Assembly: GCA_964556225.1 (NCBI GenBank)
Contig: CAZKVJ010000016.1
Span: forward strand, 28,927 to 92,926
DNA from: CAZKVJ01 sp964556225
GTDB taxonomy: Bacteria; Actinomycetota; Acidimicrobiia; Acidimicrobiales; Ilumatobacteraceae
Reading direction: 5' to 3'
DNA: 64,000 nt
In this document: positions 23,136-34,925 of the stretch, in pieces
How positions within the stretch are numbered: the first letter of the stretch is position 1
How the letters are laid out: each line of letters opens with the position of its first letter
Program-made: the position numbers and the translations under genes
The notes under the pieces: model-generated
The model's input: only the letters and a program-made list of their open reading frames with translations
What the model was told of the DNA's origin: nothing
The model's database searches: none

Positions 23136-24101
23136 ATGACCGCCGCCCGCCACGTGTTCGAGGCCTACATCCGAGCGACGCCCGAGGAGATCTGGCGGGC
23201 GCTCACCGACCCGGCCTTCACTCGCCGCTACTTCCACGGCACCGCGGTGGACTCGGCGTTCGAGCCCGGGTCGGGCTATCGGTACGTCACCGATGATGGC
23301 CGCGACGCGCTCGTCGGCGAGATCGAGCACGTCGAGCCGGGACGCCGGCTGGTGATGACGTTCCGGATGGTCTACGACACCGCGCTGGCCGAGGAGCCGC
23401 CGAGCCGGGTGGAGTGGCTCATCACGCCGGCCGGGGACGTGACGCGGGTGACGCTGCGCCACGGCGACCTGGCGCTCAGCCCGCTCACGTGGGAGCGGAC
23501 CCGCCTCGGGTGGCTGCAGGTCCTCGACGGGATGAAGACGCTCCTCGAGACGGGCAGCGAGCTCGGACCGGTGGCCGACCCTGCCGATCAGCCGCGGGAT
23601 CCCGATGCGTTGAGCGCCATCGCCGACGAGGTGGCCGGCGGCTGGCACCGAGCACAGGGCATCGAAGCCAACAACGCGGTCTGGGGCTGGCTCGGGCTGC
23701 CGGCCGAGCAGCGAACCGAGGACGACGACGAGGCGATGACGCGCAGCGCCTACGCCGCCGCCTACCACTGGGCGAAGGCGGCTGGGCGGGGGCCGGAGAA
23801 CGAGGCCCGTGCCGAATGGCTGCTGTCGCGCGTCTGGGTGGCGCGGGGCCAGGGCGAGCTGGCGCTGCACCACGGCCGGCGTTGCATGGGTGTGTGCCGG
23901 GCGGCCGAGCTCGAGGACTTCGACCTCGCGTACGCCCACGAGGCGCTGGCGCGGGCGCTCGCGTGCCTCGGTCGTGACGACGAGGCACGCGTCGAGCTGG
24001 CAGCGGCCCGCGAGGTGCCGATCGCCGACCCCGAGGATCGCCAGCTGGTCGCGTCGGATCTCGCGGCGGGCCCGTGGTTCGGGATGACGGCGACGAGCTG
24101 A
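23136..24101 (+). CDS. SRPBCC (AHSA1-like) domain protein with helical C-terminal domain
   Basis: A 321-residue two-domain protein. Residues 1-147 are an SRPBCC/START-fold ligand-binding domain: VFEAYIRATPEEIWRALTDP is the AHSA1 hallmark. Residues about 160-320 are alpha-helical and alanine/leucine-rich, with repeats resembling tetratricopeptides (AYAAAYHWAKAAGRG, ALHHGRRCMGVC, ALARALACLGRDDEARVELA). AHSA1 proteins alone are about 150 residues, so this is a fusion. The ligand is unknown. It is preceded by an AGGAGAG Shine-Dalgarno. Co-transcribed with the ArsR gene. Confidence 0.85.
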   Translation: MTAARHVFEAYIRATPEEIWRALTDPAFTRRYFHGTAVDSAFEPGSGYRYVTDDGRDALVGEIEHVEPGRRLVMTFRMVYDTALAEEPPSRVEWLITPAGDVTRVTLRHGDLALSPLTWERTRLGWLQVLDGMKTLLETGSELGPVADPADQPRDPDALSAIADEVAGGWHRAQGIEANNAVWGWLGLPAEQRTEDDDEAMTRSAYAAAYHWAKAAGRGPENEARAEWLLSRVWVARGQGELALHHGRRCMGVCRAAELEDFDLAYAHEALARALACLGRDDEARVELAAAREVPIADPEDRQLVASDLAAGPWFGMTATS

Positions 24102-24106
24102 TCTCG

Positions 24107-24991
24107 TCAGGGGTGGCGGATGTCCAGCCCGAACGCCTCCTGGAAGGCCGCGTAGTACTCGTCGTCGCCGGAGTGGGTCCCGAGCGACACCCACTCCTCG
24201 TCGGTGATCCGAGCTCGCCCGGAGATGAGCTCGGTCGCGCCCCATGACACCGCGTAGCGCAGCCGCGGCTGGTCCGTGGTGATGGCATGGTGGATGACGC
24301 GCGCCACGTCGAACGGATCGCCGGCGCCGGCCATCCCGGCGGCGTAGAACTGGAACAGCCGCCGGTAGTGCGGGTCGTAGGCGCCGCTCTGGTTCGGGGC
24401 ATCGACGTTCTTGGCGAAGATCGCGGACTTGGTCACACCCGGTTCGACGATCGCGACGCGGATGCCGAACGGCACGACCTCCTGGGCGAGCCCCTCGCTG
24501 AGGCCCTCCAGGGCCCACTTCGACGCCACGTACGGCGACTGGGCCAGCGCAGCGATCCGTCCCGCGATGGACGAGATGTTGACGATCGTGCCGCTGCCTC
24601 GGTCGCGCATCTGCGGGAGGACGGCCTGCAGGCAGCGCACGGCCCCGCAGAGGTTGACGTTCATCACGTCGAGGTACAGCGAGCTCGGGCACTCCTCGGC
24701 GACGGCGTTGCCGCCGATGCCGGCGTTGTTGACCAGCACGTCGATCCGCCCGGCGTCGGCCAGGATGGAGGCCATCCCGTCGCGGACCGAGTCGTCGTCG
24801 GCCACGTCGAGCTCGGCGAGGTGCACGGTGACGCCGGCCTCGTCGCACATGGCCTGGAGCTTGGTGGCCTTCCCGAGCGCACGGACCGTTCCGTACACGG
24901 TGTGGCCCTGTGCGGCCAGGTGGACGGCCGTGGCGCGGCCGATGCCGCTGTTGGCGCCGGTGACGACGGTGACGGGTGCGGTGTCGGGCAT
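24107..24991 (-). CDS. SDR family oxidoreductase
   Basis: A 294-residue short-chain dehydrogenase. TGANSGIGRATA near residues 9-20, NNAG near 86, SSIAG (serine) and YVASK (Tyr/Lys) are intact. The C-terminal half is longer than in the glucose-dehydrogenase type and has no VDGG motif, more like retinol/sphinganine-type SDRs; substrate unknown. The start at ATG 24991 is supported by TACGGT six bases upstream; a seven-to-eight-residue longer start is possible but overlaps the promoter. Follows the GH63 gene by 20 bases in the same direction. Confidence 0.87.
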   Translation of the reverse strand: MPDTAPVTVVTGANSGIGRATAVHLAAQGHTVYGTVRALGKATKLQAMCDEAGVTVHLAELDVADDDSVRDGMASILADAGRIDVLVNNAGIGGNAVAEECPSSLYLDVMNVNLCGAVRCLQAVLPQMRDRGSGTIVNISSIAGRIAALAQSPYVASKWALEGLSEGLAQEVVPFGIRVAIVEPGVTKSAIFAKNVDAPNQSGAYDPHYRRLFQFYAAGMAGAGDPFDVARVIHHAITTDQPRLRYAVSWGATELISGRARITDEEWVSLGTHSGDDEYYAAFQEAFGLDIRHP

Positions 24992-24997
24992 GCCGGC

Positions 24998-25003
24998 ACC
25001 GTA
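24998..25003 (-). promoter_or_regulatory. -10 box of leaderless SDR promoter
   Basis: TACGGT on the minus strand, six bases before the ATG at 24991. Confidence 0.45.
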
Positions 25004-25011
25004 CTCACGGC

Positions 25012-27681
<2,670 letters not shown>

Positions 27682-27688
27682 GGAGCGG

Positions 27689-27694
27689 AACGTA
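27689..27694 (-). promoter_or_regulatory. -10 box of leaderless GH63 promoter
   Basis: TACGTT on the minus strand, seven bases before the GTG at 27681. It shows that the GH63 gene is likely transcribed separately from the GH13 gene. Confidence 0.45.
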
Positions 27695-27756
27695 CCCGGC
27701 CGCCGATCCCGGCGGGCCGGGACCTCGAGGCCGTTCCCGGGGTGTTCACCACCGGT

Positions 27757-29208
27757 TCACCAGGAGTAGAGCGCAGCGGCGCGGGGGCCGAGCGACACGT
27801 ACAGGCCGTCGCGTCGGAGGTGATCGCCGTCGCGCTCGAAGCCCTCGCCGCTCAGCAGCTCGGTGAACACGTTTTTGCCCGAGGGGATGCGCTCGGGCCA
27901 CGGGCTGTAGGCCATGCCGTCGGCCGGGTGGTCGGACGCGTTGACCACGACGAGGTGCAAGCGATCGTGGTGGTGCCATGCCCAGCCGACGAGGTGGACG
28001 CACGACTGGTTGTCGGGCCAACCGGTGAGATCGCAAAGCGACCACTCACCCTCGCGCATGGCCGTGGAGTGGACGTGGCGCAGCACCCGCTCGTGGGTGT
28101 CGTGGACCTCGTGGTCGGCCGGCTCGTCGGGCCGGCGACCCAGCGTGACCGGGACCCGGATGCGCCGGGCCGTCTCCTGGCCCTCGTGGAGCAGCGGCGC
28201 GCCCGGCAGTGTGGCGATCGTGACCAGGGCCGATGTCGCCGCCTCGGGCGTCAACGTGGCGGCGACGCGCGGCTCGTCGTGGTTCTCGACGAAGCGGGCC
28301 ATGCGGGCCTGGTACTCCAGATCGGCGCGCAGGTGGCCGCGCAGCCCGTCGGCGTCGGCATGCACCAGCAGGTCGTACAGCCGCTTGTCGTAGGTGAGGT
28401 CGAAGCCCTGCTGCTGCAGCTCCCACTCCAGGTCCCAATAGGCCTCGGCCACGAACACGAACTCTGGGTGGTGGGCCTTCACCGCCGCGATCACGCCCGG
28501 CCAGAACTCCTCATCGGGAAGCGGACCGGCCCGGTCGCCCCACGTCCGCTCGACGACGTCGTTCATCAGCAGCATCGCCATGTCGCAGCGCACGCCGTCG
28601 CACTGCTCGGCGATGGAGCGCAGCGTCTTGATCGTGACCGAGCGTGTGCTGGGCGAGAACGCGTTGAGCTGGACGACCTCCGGCCAGGCGGGGAAGTAGG
28701 GGTCGCGCCCGCAGGCCAGCACGTTGGGGCCGACCCGGACGGCGGACGGCGGATCGGCGGCGAGCTCGGCGTCGGTGCCGGCGAGGAAGCGCTCGGGGTG
28801 CTTCGTGGTCCACGGATGGTCGGGTGCCACGTGGTTGGGGACGTAGTCGAGGAGCAGGCGGATGCCACGCCGGGCCAGCGCGGCTCGGGCGGCCGCCAGC
28901 CCCTTCGGGCCGCCGAGCGCGGCGTCCACGCGGTAGCGGCGCACGGAGTACGCCGAGCCGATGACGTCGGCATCGGTGAGGTCGGGGAGCGCCGCCCGCT
29001 GGCTGCTGACGAACGGCTCGTGCGCGCGGGCGTACTCGCGGGCGAAGGGGCTGCGCTCCCACACGCCCATCAGCCACACCGTGTCGGTCCCGGGCAGGAG
29101 CACCCGGTCCCACTCGCCGTCGGGCAGGTCGCGCAGCGTGACGGGGCGGCCGGTCCGCTGGCCGACGTCGGTCAGCCAGACCCAGGTGTTGATCTCGAGG
29201 ATCTGCAT
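27757..29208 (-). CDS. GH13-family alpha-glucosidase/amylase-like protein
   Basis: A 483-residue glycosidase of the alpha-amylase family. The TIM barrel carries LLLDYVPNHVAPDHP (region I), GVRCDMAMLL (nucleophile Asp), FVFVAEAYWDLEW (general acid Glu) and FVENHDEPR (region IV Asp). A beta-sheet C-terminal domain ends ALYSW. Without a signal peptide it is predicted cytoplasmic. The substrate is unknown; the early VWLMGVWERS segment and lack of large inserts suit a trehalose/sucrose-type or glucosyl-transfer enzyme. The ATG at 29208 has a GGAGGC Shine-Dalgarno a few bases upstream; the longer frame upstream is arginine-rich. The region 29209-29389 between this gene and the next has no gene I can see. 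Confidence 0.86.
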   Translation of the reverse strand: MQILEINTWVWLTDVGQRTGRPVTLRDLPDGEWDRVLLPGTDTVWLMGVWERSPFAREYARAHEPFVSSQRAALPDLTDADVIGSAYSVRRYRVDAALGGPKGLAAARAALARRGIRLLLDYVPNHVAPDHPWTTKHPERFLAGTDAELAADPPSAVRVGPNVLACGRDPYFPAWPEVVQLNAFSPSTRSVTIKTLRSIAEQCDGVRCDMAMLLMNDVVERTWGDRAGPLPDEEFWPGVIAAVKAHHPEFVFVAEAYWDLEWELQQQGFDLTYDKRLYDLLVHADADGLRGHLRADLEYQARMARFVENHDEPRVAATLTPEAATSALVTIATLPGAPLLHEGQETARRIRVPVTLGRRPDEPADHEVHDTHERVLRHVHSTAMREGEWSLCDLTGWPDNQSCVHLVGWAWHHHDRLHLVVVNASDHPADGMAYSPWPERIPSGKNVFTELLSGEGFERDGDHLRRDGLYVSLGPRAAALYSW

Positions 29209-29389
29209 GAGGGGGCCTCCGCGGCGGGGGATTCGAGGCGATGCCAGTCCTAGCCGACGCGACCGGGTCGCCACCAGGGCCGACCGGACGCACCCGCGGC
29301 GGTCCAGACCGTTCTGGCTGCCACCGGTTCGCTCACCGCCCAGGTCACGAGCGATGGCGGTGATGCCAGATCCGACCGGCGGCCGTGGG

Positions 29390-32300
29390 TCAGGACACCT
29401 TCGTGAAGGCGACGGGGAGGCCGAGGAACAGCGTGGTGGTCGCCCGGTACAGCCCGGTGCACTTGGAGTAGATCTCGGCATGCACCTTGGCCCCAGAGTG
29501 CAGCTGCAGCGCGTGGTACGGCAGCTCCACCCACCTGGGATCGTTGGCGAACACGAAGTCCTTGGCGCCGACGGGGGACCTCGGCAGCGGGCTCAGCACG
29601 TACGAGCGGGTGGCGCTCGATGCCGTCCCGCCGGCGAGCCCCTCCGTCGGCAGTGCCTTGAGCGCGAGCGAGGTCACCGGGCCGGAGTACTTCGCCAGCC
29701 ACGGGATGCCGTGCAGCCGGCTGCTGACGAAGCCGGCGGGCACGTAGGCGCCCGATGTGCCGTACTTCGCAGCGACCGCTGCGTCGGCGGCCTTCACCGG
29801 CGACAGCCCGGGCCACCATTCGGCGCCGACGGAGAGGATGGCCGGGCACTCCATCCCTCCGCCCGCCGGAGCGCCGGCGGTCGGGTGCATCGTCACCGAG
29901 ACGGTCGGTGGGGTGGTCTGGCCCTGAGGTGCCGGCCGGATCACGGCACCTGGCGGGAAGCTGAGGCCCGCCGACGCGGCGGCGGCCTGGATGAAGATCT
30001 CGTTGAGCTTCTTTTCGACCTCGTCGAGCAGCTCTCCCGCCAGCGACTCGCAGGTGTACTCCTCCTTGTCGGCGGCGGCGGCGGCCTCGCCGATGTCGTC
30101 ACACGGGATGCCGAGGTCCTTGGCCGCCTCCACGAGCAGCGCCGAGAGCTCGCCCTTGGCGGCCTGCTTCAGCTGGTCTGAGTTCGGCAGCGTCGGTGGC
30201 ACGCCGAAGTAGATCAGGGCGGCGTTGACGGCGAGGGTTGCCATGGCCGAGCAGAACGCCTCGGCCTTCTTCTGGTCCACCACCTGGCTGCCGATGGCCT
30301 TGCACCCGGAGAGCTCGACGACGATGTCGACGAGCACACCTTTCAGCGTGTCGAAGACCCCGACGAGCATGTCCCACAGCGTGGTGGCGTCCTTCCAGAT
30401 GGTCTCGAACGCGCCGACCAAGCCACCGCTGCCCGAGCTGCACGAGCCACCGCCGAACGTCGTCTTCACGCCACCCTGGATGCCCGACACGCCGAGCTCG
30501 TCGTACCACGAGTAGCAGACGCCGGGACACAGTGGCGTGTTGGGACCGATGTCGCCGATGAACTGGTTCCAGAACGCGTACTGCTTCCCGTACTTCTGCG
30601 GCTCGGCCAGGTCCGACCGCCACGTGACGAACGTCCAGCAGTTGGCGAAGCCGGGGTTCGGCGGCTTCGGTGGGTTGAGCGTGGCCTCCATCTCGAACGG
30701 GATGGCGGTGGGGTCGAGGACGGGGCCGCCGAAGGCGTCGATCATCCCGGGGCTCAGCGTCAGGTCCGGCTTCCCGGTGTGGACCACGACGTCGTCGGTG
30801 GCGACGCCGGGCCAGTGGTCGCCCACCATCGGCACGACTCTGATGTAGAGGTCCTCGATGGGCGGGAGCAGGAGCTCCGGCTGCGACGTCGGCACCAAGG
30901 GTGCCAGCGCCTCGGCCAGCACCGTTCCGCCGGGTGGCGGGGGGGTGGCCGGCAGGGCGGCCACCAGGTCGACGGCGACCGGCCCGGCGATCTTGTCGTA
31001 GGCGGGGAGCAGCGCGACGCTCGACTCGGTCTCGGAGCCGACGATCGTGCCCAGGTCGATCGTGAAGTCACCACCGCTGCCGGCGACCTCGCCTTCGGCG
31101 AGCACACCGGCGATGAACGGCGATGCTCCTGAGGGTGGGTCGAACGCCAGCACCTGCCAGATCCCGTGCGTGGTGCCCGCCACCGAGCTGACCCACCGGA
31201 ACGTCTGGACGCCGGGATCCTCGATCCACTCCTCGCTGCTGAGCCGGACCGTGCCCTCGGTCGCGCCCGGCATGACGATGGACAGCCGGGCGCCGCCCCC
31301 GCCGCTGACCACCTCGCGCACGTCGAATCCCGGCGCCGGCGTGAACGTCGAGCGGCCCAGTGGGACGAGCTCCGCCCCCCGCCAGCCCCACCCCTCGATC
31401 TCGACCTGGTCGGCACCGCTCAGATCCACCATCGCCGACGTGACCAGGAGCTGGCCCAGGCGGCGGGGGATGGAGGACTGGTCCTCCGCAGGGACGCGCC
31501 GCCACGCCCCGCCGGTCCCGACGTAGAGGTACACGCGGTCGATGTCGTCCGGCACGCCGTGGAGCACCCCGTGGACGATGTGGAGGGGGCCGCTCCACTC
31601 ACCGCCACACCCGTCGGGACCGTCGACGGCGACCGGTGGTGACGTGGAGCGCACACCGTCGGTGAGCACCTCGACGGCGAACATCTGGGTGCCCGGACTG
31701 ACGGGGACGTCGTCGAACACGCCGCCGTCGGCAGTGGCCACGGGCTGGAACAGGCCGCTGTCCGGCAGGAGCCGGACCAGGGTGTGCTGGCCGGCGCCGT
31801 CGCGCTGGTAGCGGACCGAGGCCGAGCAGCCGTCGTCGTCGGTGACGACCTCCGGGAGCGCCGCGTCCGATGTCTCCGTCGGCGGCGGCACCGGCGCCGG
31901 ATCGTCGATCGGCGGCACTTGGTCCAGGTGGTCGACCACCGGGATCGCCAGCTCGGTCCCGGTGGGGATCGGCGCGTCGAGGGGCGTGTCGGCGAAGAGG
32001 AGCTGGGCCATCTCGGCGCCGAGCCCCTGCTGCTCGATGATCGACGCCGGTGTCTCGCCCTCTGCTGTGACGTAGGAGCGAACGGGGAGCGGGCTCTGCT
32101 GCTCCTGGGTCAGCAATCGCACGGCGTTCGACGTGGCCGAGCGCCCGTCGCGGTCGCTGACCCGGGCGACGAGCGTGCTGACGCCCACCGTGGTCGGGAC
32201 CCAGTCGAGCACCCCTTGCCAGGTCGGGTCGTCGGCTGCGTCGTCGATCGTGGGATCGGCGGAGGCGACCAGGGACGAGCCATCCCACAGCTCGACGGCG

Positions 32301-32593
32301 TCGAGGGGTGCCACGCCACTCGCCTGCACCACGAGCGAGACGGGGTGGCCAATGTTCACGGTGGGCACGCCGGGCACGAGGCGTTGCAGCGTGACGCTGA
32401 TGCCGGTTGCCGGGCGGACCTCGCCGGTCGGGGGCGTGGTCCCGTCATCGGTGCCGCCGTCAGCGGTGGTGTCGGCCGTGGATGCCGCCGGACCACGAGG
32501 GTCGTCACGCGCCACGATCAGCGCGGCGACGCCCACGGCGACCGCTGCGCCGACGCCGATGCCGGTGATCCATGGTGCGGAGAGGCGGGCCAT
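29390..32593 (-). CDS. large membrane-anchored extracellular protein of unknown function
   Basis: A 1067-residue protein. An N-terminal transmembrane anchor (about 7-27) is followed by a Thr/Asp-rich linker, an Ig-like domain (about 50-150; VSLVVQASGVAPLDAVELW), and a LysM-like segment (about 165-220; SYVTAEGETPASIIEQQGLG). Further beta-sandwich-like regions run to about 620. A cysteine-containing region (CWTFVTWRSDL, CPGVCYSWYDELG) precedes a helical segment with ELSGCKAIG and IYFGVPPTLPNSDQL, then a Cys-poor C-terminus. I do not recognise the family. It starts 11 bases after the 301-residue gene, so both are one operon. Possible surface adhesin or scaffold; this is inference. Confidence 0.75.
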   Translation of the reverse strand: MARLSAPWITGIGVGAAVAVGVAALIVARDDPRGPAASTADTTADGGTDDGTTPPTGEVRPATGISVTLQRLVPGVPTVNIGHPVSLVVQASGVAPLDAVELWDGSSLVASADPTIDDAADDPTWQGVLDWVPTTVGVSTLVARVSDRDGRSATSNAVRLLTQEQQSPLPVRSYVTAEGETPASIIEQQGLGAEMAQLLFADTPLDAPIPTGTELAIPVVDHLDQVPPIDDPAPVPPPTETSDAALPEVVTDDDGCSASVRYQRDGAGQHTLVRLLPDSGLFQPVATADGGVFDDVPVSPGTQMFAVEVLTDGVRSTSPPVAVDGPDGCGGEWSGPLHIVHGVLHGVPDDIDRVYLYVGTGGAWRRVPAEDQSSIPRRLGQLLVTSAMVDLSGADQVEIEGWGWRGAELVPLGRSTFTPAPGFDVREVVSGGGGARLSIVMPGATEGTVRLSSEEWIEDPGVQTFRWVSSVAGTTHGIWQVLAFDPPSGASPFIAGVLAEGEVAGSGGDFTIDLGTIVGSETESSVALLPAYDKIAGPVAVDLVAALPATPPPPGGTVLAEALAPLVPTSQPELLLPPIEDLYIRVVPMVGDHWPGVATDDVVVHTGKPDLTLSPGMIDAFGGPVLDPTAIPFEMEATLNPPKPPNPGFANCWTFVTWRSDLAEPQKYGKQYAFWNQFIGDIGPNTPLCPGVCYSWYDELGVSGIQGGVKTTFGGGSCSSGSGGLVGAFETIWKDATTLWDMLVGVFDTLKGVLVDIVVELSGCKAIGSQVVDQKKAEAFCSAMATLAVNAALIYFGVPPTLPNSDQLKQAAKGELSALLVEAAKDLGIPCDDIGEAAAAADKEEYTCESLAGELLDEVEKKLNEIFIQAAAASAGLSFPPGAVIRPAPQGQTTPPTVSVTMHPTAGAPAGGGMECPAILSVGAEWWPGLSPVKAADAAVAAKYGTSGAYVPAGFVSSRLHGIPWLAKYSGPVTSLALKALPTEGLAGGTASSATRSYVLSPLPRSPVGAKDFVFANDPRWVELPYHALQLHSGAKVHAEIYSKCTGLYRATTTLFLGLPVAFTKVS

Positions 32594-32604
32594 GCTGCGC
32601 GGCC

Positions 32605-33510
32605 CTACCGGCACAGGGTCCGGTTGAACACGCCCGGAGCGGACCACGGTCCGGGGCTGGCGCCGCTCGGCGAGGCGGACGGCCCGACCCGCCACTGCCA
32701 GGTGCCGACTTCGCAGAAGACCGAGAGCGTGACGGAGCGGAGGTTGCCGTCGACCCGGGCGGAGACGTCGACGGTCGAGAACGTCCGATCACGAGACACC
32801 TGGACCACGAAGGTCGCCGGGTCGCAGGGGCCGTCGTAGCGCCACACGAACGTGATCACCGTGCTGTTGTTCGTCTCGGAGCCGGCCGGGGAGATCACCG
32901 TCGGCGTGACGAGCGTGCACGTGGTGGTGGGCGGGGCCGTCGGGGGCGGCGTCGGCGGGGGAGTGGGCGGTGCCGTGGGGGCGACCGTGGTCGCGACGGT
33001 CGGTGGCGCGGTTCGAGGCACGGTCGTCGCGGCCGTCGAGCCCGGGACGGTGGTCGAGCCGGCCGTGGTGGTCGTCGTCTCGAGCGTCGTCTCGGTGCTG
33101 GTCGTGGTCGGGTCGGTGGGCGTTCCCACCACGAGCACCACGGGCGCGGAGCGGACCTCTCCGCTCTCCCCGACGCCGACCGCCACGAGGCGGTGCTCGC
33201 CCTCGGCGACGATCTCCACGGTGAAGGTCGCCTGGGCGAGCGTCCCCGACAGATCGTTCGCGTCGGCGCTCGGTTCATCGTCGACGAGGAGGCGAAGCCC
33301 GGTCACGCCGCCCGCATCGGTGGCGTGGGCGAGCACCGTCACCGGTCCCGGCTCCACGATCGTGCCGCCGAGCGGGGTGTCGATCCAGGCGTTGCTCGGC
33401 GGCTCCGAGCCATCCGGCGCGCCGGCGCGCACGACCGTCGCCCCCACTCCGATGGCCAACACCAGAGATCCCGTCACCAGCCACCGGCCGCGGCTCCCCC
33501 GCGGCGCCAT
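32605..33510 (-). CDS. membrane-anchored Ig-like/fibronectin-like protein with Thr-Pro linker
   Basis: A 301-residue protein. A single N-terminal transmembrane segment (about 9-28) precedes an Ig-like domain (about 38-125; GPVTVLAHATDAGGVTGLRL), then a Thr/Pro-rich linker of roughly 70 residues (TTTSTETTLETTTTTAG and APPTPPPTPPP), then a C-terminal fibronectin III-like domain (TVITFVWRYDGPC ... GTWQWRVGP) with three cysteines. The architecture parallels the N-terminal part of the next gene, 11 bases downstream. The linker probably spans the cell envelope. Function unknown. Confidence 0.75.
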   Translation of the reverse strand: MAPRGSRGRWLVTGSLVLAIGVGATVVRAGAPDGSEPPSNAWIDTPLGGTIVEPGPVTVLAHATDAGGVTGLRLLVDDEPSADANDLSGTLAQATFTVEIVAEGEHRLVAVGVGESGEVRSAPVVLVVGTPTDPTTTSTETTLETTTTTAGSTTVPGSTAATTVPRTAPPTVATTVAPTAPPTPPPTPPPTAPPTTTCTLVTPTVISPAGSETNNSTVITFVWRYDGPCDPATFVVQVSRDRTFSTVDVSARVDGNLRSVTLSVFCEVGTWQWRVGPSASPSGASPGPWSAPGVFNRTLCR

Positions 33511-33592
33511 TCGGCGATGCTGCGCCGTCGTCGTCCGCTCCGCAAGTGACCTAGGTCCCGAACCTGGTCAAGACCCCGTCAACACGGTCGGG

Positions 33593-33896
33593 TCAGTCCC
33601 GGGTGAGATCGGCCAGGTTGGCGACCAGCAACGCCAGCGCCAGCACGCCGAAGCGCACCGCCACCGTGACCTGCCAGCCGAAGTAGACCGTCAGCCCGGC
33701 GAGCGTCGTCACCAAGATCAAGATCCCGACGAGCGCGACGACGGTGAGGACGAAGCGGGTCGGCGGTGTCGTCGCCCCACAGCCCGCGGTGGTCGACGAT
33801 CCAAGGAGCCTCGGTGCCGCGTGGCACCTTGCTCCGGAAGATCAGGCTGAAGCGCACGATCGGCTCATAGGCGCGCAGCAGGTCGAGGTCGTTCAC
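33593..33896 (-). pseudogene. frameshifted small membrane protein
   Basis: From GTG 33896 one frame reads VNDLDLLRAYEPIVRFSLIF and on to about WIVDHRGLWG, after which it becomes an arginine-rich shadow. At a run of four G bases near 33777-33780 the neighbouring frame takes over as TTPPTRFVLTVVALVGILIL, with two hydrophobic segments (FVLTVVALVGILILV and FGVLALALLVANLADL), and ends at the TGA at 33593. A single-base slip therefore joins both halves into a protein of about 100 residues with two transmembrane helices. I cannot say whether this is a true mutation or an assembly error. The family is not recognised. Confidence 0.5.
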
Positions 33897-33970
33897 CGTG
33901 CACGCTCAGGGTCGATCCAGCTCGCCGTGCGATCCTCGCACGGCGGCGCATCCCGCCGCTGGCGTGTCGC

Positions 33971-33976
33971 TAACGT
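33971..33976 (+). promoter_or_regulatory. -10 box before the carbamate kinase gene
   Basis: TAACGT, 19 bases before the GTG at 33996, followed by a GGAGGAGGA Shine-Dalgarno (33982-33990). This is a short-leader promoter, unlike the leaderless ones. Confidence 0.4.
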
Positions 33977-33995
33977 CGCACCGGAGGAGGAAGAC

Positions 33996-34925
33996 GTGGG
34001 GAACGGCGCGCGCGTCCTCGTGGCCCTGGGCGGCAACGCGCTGCTCAGGCGCGGCGAGCCGATGACGGAGGCGATCCAGCGCGCGAACATCCGGGCCGCG
34101 GCACGAGCGCTCGCTCCGGTAGCGGCCCGCCATAGGCTGGTGCTGTCGCACGGCAACGGCCCCCAGGTCGGCCTCCTCGCGCTGCAAGCCGCAGCGTTCG
34201 CGGACGTCGCGCCTTATCCACTCGACGTGCTCGGCGCCGAGAGTGAGGGGATGATCGGTTACCTCATCGAGCAGGAGCTCGGGAACCTGCTGCCCGACGA
34301 GGTCCCGCTCGCCACGGTCCTGACGATGGTCGAGGTCGATCCGGCCGACCCGGCCTTCGACCGGCCGACGAAGTTCGTCGGACCTCTCTACGACGACGAC
34401 ACCGCTGCCCGCCTGGCGGCCGAGCGAGGCTGGACCTTCCGGCGCGACGGCGAGGTCATGCGCCGCGTCGTTCCGTCGCCGGCGCCGTTGAGGATCTTCG
34501 AGATCCGCCCGATCCGTTGGCTGCTCGAACGAGGCGTCGTCGTCATCTGTGCCGGGGGTGGCGGCATCCCCACCACCTGGACCCCGGGCCCAGAACGTGT
34601 GCTGCGCGGCGTGGAGGCGGTGATCGACAAGGACCTGGTGAGCGAGCTGTTGGCGCGACAGGTGGACGTCGAGGTCTTCGTGATGGCCACTGATGTGGAC
34701 GGCGTGTACGAGGGCTGGGGCACGGACCGGGCCCGGCGCCTGGAGCGCACCACACCGAGCGAGCTGCGCCGCATCGGCTTCGCGGCCGGATCGATGGGCC
34801 CGAAGGTCGAGGCTGCCGTGCGCTTCGTGGAGGCGACCGGCCGCCGAGCCGCGATCGGCGCGCTGGACGACGTCGAGGCGGTGGTCGACGGGCGGGCCGG
34901 CACCCAGGTGGTGCCCGAGCCATAG
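33996..34925 (+). CDS. arcC: carbamate kinase
   Basis: A 309-residue amino-acid-kinase-fold enzyme that makes ATP from carbamoyl phosphate, releasing ammonia and CO2 from carbamate. VLVALGGNALLRRG (about 7-20), LVLSHGNGPQVGLL (about 48-61) and VICAGGGGIPT (about 185) are diagnostic; VIDKDLVSELLAR and the ending FVMATDVDGVY follow as in the family. FAAGSMGPKVEAAVRF near 270 is the conserved lysine region. There is no adjacent arcA or arcB, so it is not in an arginine deiminase operon here. Start at GTG 33996 is fixed by the strong Shine-Dalgarno. Confidence 0.92.
   Translation: MGNGARVLVALGGNALLRRGEPMTEAIQRANIRAAARALAPVAARHRLVLSHGNGPQVGLLALQAAAFADVAPYPLDVLGAESEGMIGYLIEQELGNLLPDEVPLATVLTMVEVDPADPAFDRPTKFVGPLYDDDTAARLAAERGWTFRRDGEVMRRVVPSPAPLRIFEIRPIRWLLERGVVVICAGGGGIPTTWTPGPERVLRGVEAVIDKDLVSELLARQVDVEVFVMATDVDGVYEGWGTDRARRLERTTPSELRRIGFAAGSMGPKVEAAVRFVEATGRRAAIGALDDVEAVVDGRAGTQVVPEP

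Noticed and set aside
32930..33100. Tandem repeat array in Thr/Pro-coding DNA
   Set aside because: The repeated look comes from the Thr/Pro linker codons of the 301-residue protein, not from an independent repeat.
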